Source of the DNA: Desulfurococcales archaeon
GTDB lineage: Archaea; Thermoproteota; Thermoprotei_A; Sulfolobales; Desulfurococcaceae
DNA length: 9,187 nucleotides
Assembly: GCA_027064845.1 (NCBI GenBank)
Contig: JAMOPC010000357.1
Coordinates: forward strand, 1 to 9,187
Direction of reading: 5' to 3'
The notes beneath the pieces are model-generated. The model did no database searches. It was not told the origin of the DNA and saw only the letters and a list, made by a program, of their open reading frames with translations. The translations under genes were made by a program, and so were the position numbers. This document shows, one piece after another, positions 5,048 to 9,187 of this stretch (positions are counted from its first letter, which is position 1; each line of letters opens with the position of its first letter).

Positions 5048-6718
5048 ATGGAGGCTGTTATGGATATCCTCAAAGAACTCAATCCATGGTGGAACGAACC
5101 AAAATGGTATGAAAAAGATGAAGATATAATCCAAGTAACTAAGAGCCGCATTGAGAGAAGAATAAGGTACAGATTCCGTAAGAAATGGATAGAAACTCTA
5201 CTATCCTCACCCGATGCATGGGGCATACGTGTGATAAGAGGACCACGCCGGATAGGCAAAACAACCCTTATGAAACTCCTAGTAAAAGATGCAATCGATG
5301 CTGGTATGCATCCTAAAGCAATTGTATATATTACATTAGACAATGTCGATCTAAAAGAGGCTATCGAAAAAGGAATTATCTCATTAAGAAAGTTACTTAG
5401 AGACATAATAAAGAGCAGAACAGAAAAATATGGAAAAACAATAGTGATTATCGACGAAGCAACATTTTATGATAAATGGGCTATTACTGTCAAGAATCTC
5501 GTAGATGAACATGTTATAGGACCAGGAGTACTCATACTAGTAACAGGTAGCTATTCCCTAGAATTATCTCAGGCAAAAAGAGAATTAGAGGGTAGAATGG
5601 GCATACTCGACGGCGATGATATCGGACAGAGATTCCTATATCCCATGCGGTTTGTAGAGCTTATCGAGAACATAGCACAAGAAGTGAACGAGTTCATGAA
5701 AAGCAATAGTTTCTTTGGGCCTCCTGGTAGTCTGAGCAAAATAGGGACAAGACTTCGAATATTTGAAGAACTAGCAACTCCTAGAAACAATAACATCTTG
5801 AGATTTTTCGAAGAGACATACGATAGTATAGGCGATATAACTAGGGGTTATCTAGAAGAGATATACTTCTATACCGGAGGCTTTCCAAAAGCAATTTACA
5901 ATTATATATTAAATGAGAAAGTGCCGGATGAGATCTACACATCATTCTACGACCTATTAATACAAGATGCAGAAAGATTCCATTTATCCCCAACTATTCT
6001 TAAGGAGCTTATACGCGAAAAACTTACCTTAAATGCCTCTTTCGAAGCAACACTATCCGATCTACAAATCACAACAAGATTAACCAAGGGCGGACCGAAA
6101 ACATTAAAAGTAGAAGAAGTTGAAAAGTATCTGTATTATCTAACAGAAGGGGCGAGGGTTTTATTTAATCTCTTTGTACTAGAACCAGTCTCTAGAAGGG
6201 ATAGACCTATCACATTCAATAGAGGGAAACCCCCAAAGCTCATATACTCCGATCCATTAATATTTCATTCACTCTACTGGATTTCTAGAGGTGTAAGAAC
6301 TCGTATATATGAGACAGCAAAGTCAGCATTGAGAGCGTCGATGCTGAGCAACGATGAGGAAAGGATCCTATATTCTTCTCTATACGAAGCTGTAGTATGT
6401 TCACATGTTGTGAGAATACCTATGCTGAAATACGGAGTATATACAGAGAACTACGGTCGTGGAAAGAACAACAAAGAATACGCTGATTGTGTTGCCTGGT
6501 ATTTCAATAGTAGGGAGAACAGCTACAAAATAATACCAGTTGAGGTATCTGTTGGGAGAGATCTCGATGAAGAAAACCTTCTTGAGAAAGCTAGGCTGAC
6601 AAGAAACTATCTTCATTCTAGACTAATAGTTGCTTCAAGAGACCAGCTAGCCATATTGTCAAGAAACGGGGACGAAGCTATAGTTATCCCAGCAGCACTA
6701 CTCCTATTATTCATATAA
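5048..6718 (+). CDS. AAA_14-type ATPase with C-terminal DUF4143-like nuclease domain
   Basis: The 556-aa protein carries a P-loop GPRRIGKTT (residues 65-73, Lys71), a Walker B strand TIVIIDEATF (Asp136, Glu137) and a sensor-type LVTGSYS (165-170) in the order seen in archaeal AAA_14/COG1373 ATPases. A helical middle region (about 240-420) follows. The C-terminus resembles the DUF4143 PD-(D/E)xK-like domain: LYEAVVCSHVVRI, then KEYADCVAW (Glu477, Asp480), then IIPVEVSVG (Glu499). The usual Lys after EV is Ser501, so catalysis may be lost or altered. The family's role is poorly known. The start at 5048 has GAGGG 7 nt upstream inside the preceding gene; an ATG at 5060 has GGAGG 5 nt upstream and is an alternative. 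It is co-transcribed with the RHH gene. Its last 12 nt overlap the convergent gene at 6707. Confidence 0.85.
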   Translation: MEAVMDILKELNPWWNEPKWYEKDEDIIQVTKSRIERRIRYRFRKKWIETLLSSPDAWGIRVIRGPRRIGKTTLMKLLVKDAIDAGMHPKAIVYITLDNVDLKEAIEKGIISLRKLLRDIIKSRTEKYGKTIVIIDEATFYDKWAITVKNLVDEHVIGPGVLILVTGSYSLELSQAKRELEGRMGILDGDDIGQRFLYPMRFVELIENIAQEVNEFMKSNSFFGPPGSLSKIGTRLRIFEELATPRNNNILRFFEETYDSIGDITRGYLEEIYFYTGGFPKAIYNYILNEKVPDEIYTSFYDLLIQDAERFHLSPTILKELIREKLTLNASFEATLSDLQITTRLTKGGPKTLKVEEVEKYLYYLTEGARVLFNLFVLEPVSRRDRPITFNRGKPPKLIYSDPLIFHSLYWISRGVRTRIYETAKSALRASMLSNDEERILYSSLYEAVVCSHVVRIPMLKYGVYTENYGRGKNNKEYADCVAWYFNSRENSYKIIPVEVSVGRDLDEENLLEKARLTRNYLHSRLIVASRDQLAILSRNGDEAIVIPAALLLLFI

Positions 6719-8029
6719 CCGCTTATTATCTATCATTGGCAAAACCAGGACTGCTACTATAACAATTAAAACAATTGAGAATACTATCAATACCTCTAAT
6801 ACCGTATTAGGCTGGTTAGGCTTGGTATAGTAGAACGTACTATTAACGCTATTTCCTTGGGAATCAATTATCATTAAAGTAGCATATCCTGTTTCTAGTG
6901 GAGGATATAATTTAATTGAAATATTTCTTGCCGGATAAAACTTATAGCTCCACCCCCTATTCCCAGAAATAAACAATATAATAGTATTTATTCCAGAAGC
7001 ATTGACTCCGGGATCATAGGCTGTAACTACTATTCCATAGCCTCTCTGTTTAATAGAAACGATTATAGGAGGCGTTAAATCAACCACTATTGTATACCGA
7101 TTATATCCCGTATAGAGAGCCATTCTTCCCAAGACCTTGTGTCCTTGATACTCGACGGTATAGTTATAGATTCCTACGGGTAGAACCAGGCTTACATGAC
7201 CGTTTGAATCTGTATGATAGGTCCCGTTGGCTATTTTTACAATGGCCCTGGGTAAGGGCTTGCCATAATCATTTATCACGTAGAGATCTAGCCAAGCCGT
7301 AGCGTTAACCACTATGAATGTGTAGTTGAAATACACTAGTCCACGGACATCGTCATGAGTTGTTATGTTTACCGTTAATCCTCCTATATCAGATTCGTTG
7401 AAGCTTATAGTTAAGGGTATCATGTAGGATCTATTAGCGTATAGCTTCTTTATGAAGACTTTATGAGGGACCACACTCACATTATAGGCTGTTATTGTAA
7501 CTGTAAGGTTCTCAACAACATATTGGCCGGGATCCGTAGTGGGGTTTCTAACTACTAGGTAATAGCCCGTAGTGTTATGCGTTAAATCAGCTACCAGCAG
7601 GGAGACATTCCTCGGTATAATCTCGACCCAGGCCTCCCTATACATGCTGTAAATCGTTGAGTTAAACGTATAGGTTATGTTTAAACCCAGAGTATAGTTT
7701 CCGTAAGAAATGTTTCTCGGAACCCCTAGGATCCATGTGTAAATAATATTGCTACCTGATTCCAGCTCTGCTAAACTATAATTCGTCCACACGATTCTAA
7801 ATGGTTCAAACCCTATCTCGACACTTACATTCACGGACTCCTCTAAACCATTATGTATCACGGCTTCCACCGTAAAATTATAGCCCCTATAACACCTATA
7901 CCCAGGTATGGGAGTCTCTACACCGATACTTGCGGTAACCCCTCCATCTCCGCTATTTTCCGCTAAGGATAGAGGCTGTGTCATCGAGGAGAGAAGCATA
8001 AGGATTAACACTATGCTTTCAATCCTCAA
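6707..8029 (-). CDS. Heavily N-glycosylated surface protein with C-terminal membrane anchor
   Basis: The 440-aa product begins with a signal peptide (MRIESIVLILMLLSSMTQPLSLA, about 1-23). The long exterior part is beta-rich, with two or more Ig-like regions (about 30-235), and carries about twenty N-x-S/T sequons, as in archaeal S-layer-associated proteins. Residues about 246-300 (LDLYVINDYGKPLPRAIVKI, then DSNGHVSLVLPVGIYNYTV) look like a carboxypeptidase-regulatory or PEGA-type beta sandwich. A single membrane helix lies at about 412-432, leaving a short tail, DNKRLYE. The whole protein should face outward. Its ATG overlaps the stop of the 95-aa gene upstream (ATGA), so the two are probably translated together. 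The 3' end overlaps the convergent ATPase gene by 12 nt. Exact function is unknown; adhesion or cell-wall architecture is plausible. Confidence 0.8.
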   Translation of the reverse strand: MRIESIVLILMLLSSMTQPLSLAENSGDGGVTASIGVETPIPGYRCYRGYNFTVEAVIHNGLEESVNVSVEIGFEPFRIVWTNYSLAELESGSNIIYTWILGVPRNISYGNYTLGLNITYTFNSTIYSMYREAWVEIIPRNVSLLVADLTHNTTGYYLVVRNPTTDPGQYVVENLTVTITAYNVSVVPHKVFIKKLYANRSYMIPLTISFNESDIGGLTVNITTHDDVRGLVYFNYTFIVVNATAWLDLYVINDYGKPLPRAIVKIANGTYHTDSNGHVSLVLPVGIYNYTVEYQGHKVLGRMALYTGYNRYTIVVDLTPPIIVSIKQRGYGIVVTAYDPGVNASGINTIILFISGNRGWSYKFYPARNISIKLYPPLETGYATLMIIDSQGNSVNSTFYYTKPNQPNTVLEVLIVFSIVLIVIVAVLVLPMIDNKRLYE

Positions 8030-8313
8030 TTCTTCTCATCACCTGCACCATTTATTTCAAATACAAGCCTGAGAACAGGTAGGTCATTGTAGAAATCTGG
8101 AGCTATTTCCCGGGGTCTGGATTTTACACCGTTTTCTTTCAGGAACTTCTGTACAGCTCTAATGGTCGACTCTATATCATCATAATATGTATAACTAATA
8201 ATAATAACAAGAAGCCATTTATCGGCGAAGGGTACAAGCTTGATCTCTAATGCATCTACTAGCTTGCCGAGGAACTCATAGTCTATGCAACCATTGAGCA
8301 GTTTGCAGTCCAT
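8026..8313 (-). CDS. Small unrecognised protein (95 aa) coupled to the surface glycoprotein
   Basis: I do not recognise the family. The sequence alternates hydrophobic strands (WLLVIIISYTYY, VLRLVFEI) with charged helices (LGKLVDALEIKL, DIESTIRAVQKFLKENG), suggesting a compact cytoplasmic alpha/beta fold. There is no signal peptide. The strand WLLVIIISY is too short and too isolated to be a convincing membrane segment. The ATG at 8313 has GGTG 6 nt upstream, and an in-frame stop lies close before it, so the start is well fixed. Its TGA overlaps the next gene's ATG, implying a shared transcript and translational coupling. It lies 127 nt downstream of the pilin-like gene on the same strand and may belong to that unit. 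Confidence 0.7.
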   Translation of the reverse strand: MDCKLLNGCIDYEFLGKLVDALEIKLVPFADKWLLVIIISYTYYDDIESTIRAVQKFLKENGVKSRPREIAPDFYNDLPVLRLVFEINGAGDEKN

Positions 8314-8395
8314 CAGCTACACCGATATCATTTGAGGAGAAGGAAACATAGTTACGGATTAAGAAATAATGGAGATAGAGAAGATGATGGAAGGG

Positions 8396-8406
8396 CTAAA
8401 AAATAG
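8396..8406 (-). terminator. T-rich candidate terminator after the pilin-like gene
   Basis: The minus strand reads CTATTTTTTAG about 35 nt past the stop codon of the pilin-like gene. T-runs of this kind end transcription in archaea. It would partly separate the pilin-like gene from the 95-aa gene downstream. Confidence 0.35.
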
Positions 8407-8440
8407 TTTTGTGTTTTCAAACGCCTCTGGGGAGCCTCTG

Positions 8441-8890
8441 CTAGAATGTAGATGTTCTTATAGTGGCATACTGGATTATAGTGTGCTGGGCCCCATCTGG
8501 TCCAGTATAAGTTATTGTTATCTTGGCCGTGGCACCGTCGGTGAAGACTGGGTTCTGGCTTGTGGCCTCGCCAGTGAAATCCTCCGTGCCGCCAGGGCTT
8601 ATCTTGACGTTCTGGGGGCTCAGCGTTGCTGTGATAGCATTTCTTCCCGATCCAACACTTACTTCAACCTTAGACACGGTTACGGGTACATTGCCGGAGT
8701 TTCTCAGAGTCACAACGAAGCTACAGCTCTTCGAGTCAGGGGCGGCATTAGCCTGTATGCCCACAACGTCGAGCTTCACAACGGACCCTGTTCTGGCGCT
8801 TCTCTGGACAAGCATCCAGAGACCCGCAACGGCCGCAATGGTTATTCCGATTATCAGTATTGTAGCCACTACGGGGCTTATAGCCCTCAT
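8441..8890 (-). CDS. Type IV pilin-like protein
   Basis: From the ATG at 8890 the product is 149 aa and begins MRAISPVVATILIIGITIAAV, a classic archaeal class III signal: short basic leader, cleavage after Ala3, then ISPVVATILI as the hydrophobic assembly helix (about 4-28). The remainder is a Ser/Thr/Gly-rich beta domain with one Cys (56), containing LRNSGNVPVTVSKVEV (62-77), similar to the matching segment of the 382-aa pilin-like protein at 1288. After processing by a prepilin peptidase it would assemble into a pilus or related filament. A GTG at 8899 is in frame, but GGTG lies 6 nt before the ATG, so the ATG is preferred. The gene appears richer in G+C than its neighbours, perhaps from high expression. 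No assembly ATPase or platform gene is in the window. Confidence 0.85.
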   Translation of the reverse strand: MRAISPVVATILIIGITIAAVAGLWMLVQRSARTGSVVKLDVVGIQANAAPDSKSCSFVVTLRNSGNVPVTVSKVEVSVGSGRNAITATLSPQNVKISPGGTEDFTGEATSQNPVFTDGATAKITITYTGPDGAQHTIIQYATIRTSTF

Positions 8891-8896
8891 TACCGA

Positions 8897-8900
8897 CACC
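8897..8900 (-). promoter_or_regulatory. Ribosome binding site deciding the pilin start (GGTG)
   Basis: GGTG on the minus strand sits 6 nt before the ATG at 8890. Part of it would be inside the gene if the upstream GTG (8899) were used, so it favours the ATG and a leader of just three residues, the usual form for this pilin type. Confidence 0.6.
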
Positions 8901-8998
8901 GCTAGGAATGAATGTAGAGGAGGACATAGTTACTTATCAAAGAAAATATGCGAGCCTACATGAAGCTCTTAATTATCTGTACGGCGAGGGGCTGTATC

Positions 8999-9187
8999 AT
9001 GTGGAAGGATAGAATACTAATTATAACCACAATTATCGTTCTCACGGTATTCCTTACCGTGAAGTCTATTGTTTTACTGGTTAGGACGGCCAACGATAGG
9101 GATGCTAGTAGCGTCGACGTCTTAACCTCGCTCAGTACTGTTTTGTTCAAGTGTCCCACGCTGGAGCTGAAGCCAAACGGAGCATTA
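8999..9187 (+). CDS. N-terminus of a membrane-anchored protein (3' end outside window)
   Basis: The frame is open from the ATG at 8999 to the right edge and reads MWKDRILIITTIIVLTVFLT, continuing as KSIVLLVRTANDRDASSVDV and on. It has a basic N-terminus, one hydrophobic helix (about 6-28) and then a soluble part, as in single-pass surface proteins. GAGGGG at 8986-8991 region lies about 8 nt before this ATG. An in-frame ATG at 8960 is possible and would add 13 residues (MKLLIICTARGCI), but has no ribosome binding site. The gene is divergent from the pilin-like gene and may share its promoter region. Family unknown, since only 63 codons are visible. Confidence 0.55.
   Translation, partial: MWKDRILIITTIIVLTVFLTVKSIVLLVRTANDRDASSVDVLTSLSTVLFKCPTLELKPNGAL

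Noticed and set aside
5041..5406. 121-aa minus-strand open frame opposite the ATPase
   Set aside because: It lies antisense to the ATPase P-loop region, has no ribosome binding site and looks like a mirror of biased codons.
8423..8440. GCCTCTG direct repeat near the pilin 3' end
   Set aside because: Two 7-bp copies 11 nt apart with no further extension are expected by chance and suggest no function.
8369..8905. 178-aa plus-strand open frame opposite the pilin-like gene
   Set aside because: It is antisense to a clear pilin gene. Its translation is low-complexity and Tyr/His/Cys-rich with no recognisable pattern, as expected of a shadow frame.
8956..9159. 67-aa minus-strand open frame near the right edge
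   Set aside because: The plus strand holds a better candidate with a membrane helix and ribosome binding site that runs out of the window; the minus frame has no supporting signals.

Overview
The window looks like a piece of the chromosome of a hyperthermophilic crenarchaeote, most likely of the Desulfurococcales/Thermoprotei. Support comes from AT-rich DNA with heavy ATA/AGA/AGG codon use, archaeal TATA boxes and GGTG-type ribosome binding sites, archaeal pilin-type N-termini, an AAA_14-type archaeal ATPase, a ribbon-helix-helix regulator of a common crenarchaeal type, and CRISPR-like repeats carrying the crenarchaeal GAATTGAAAG end. No rRNA, tRNA or insertion sequence was recognised, and the genus cannot be named from what is visible.

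Layout. Positions 2-889 (+) hold the 3' part of a membrane-anchored transglutaminase-like gene. It is followed at 895-1086 by four decayed repeats with CRISPR geometry and a possible leader at 1087-1287. The spacer-like segment 959-996 encodes AIAIDNPPPWL, almost the same as AIAINNPPPWL in the transglutaminase-like gene beside it. Two minus-strand genes follow: a 382-aa pilin-like surface protein (1288-2436) and an unrecognised 272-aa protein with an HD-like His/Asp pattern (2523-3341). A nested inverted repeat (3421-3472) abuts the promoter of a plus-strand DUF3800 gene (3537-4295). That gene is followed immediately by a GC-rich double hairpin (4303-4356), possibly a structured RNA or terminator.

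Next is a decayed copy of the pilin-like gene's N-terminus (4550-4600, minus). Beyond it, nine GTAGAC/GTCTAC half-sites in three evenly spaced triads surround the promoter of a two-gene operon: an RHH regulator with a coiled coil (4742-5044) and a 556-aa ATPase with a C-terminal nuclease-like domain (5048-6718). The layout suggests autoregulation, and it also resembles a centromere-like partition locus.

The right end is a minus-strand cell-surface cluster: a type IV pilin-like protein (8441-8890), a 95-aa unknown (8026-8313) and a heavily N-glycosylated membrane-anchored surface protein (6707-8029), the last two joined by an ATGA overlap. A divergent plus-strand membrane protein (8999-9187) runs off the window. 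Overall this is an accessory, surface-protein-rich region with signs of duplication and decay, an old CRISPR trace and at least one selfish- or defence-type module.
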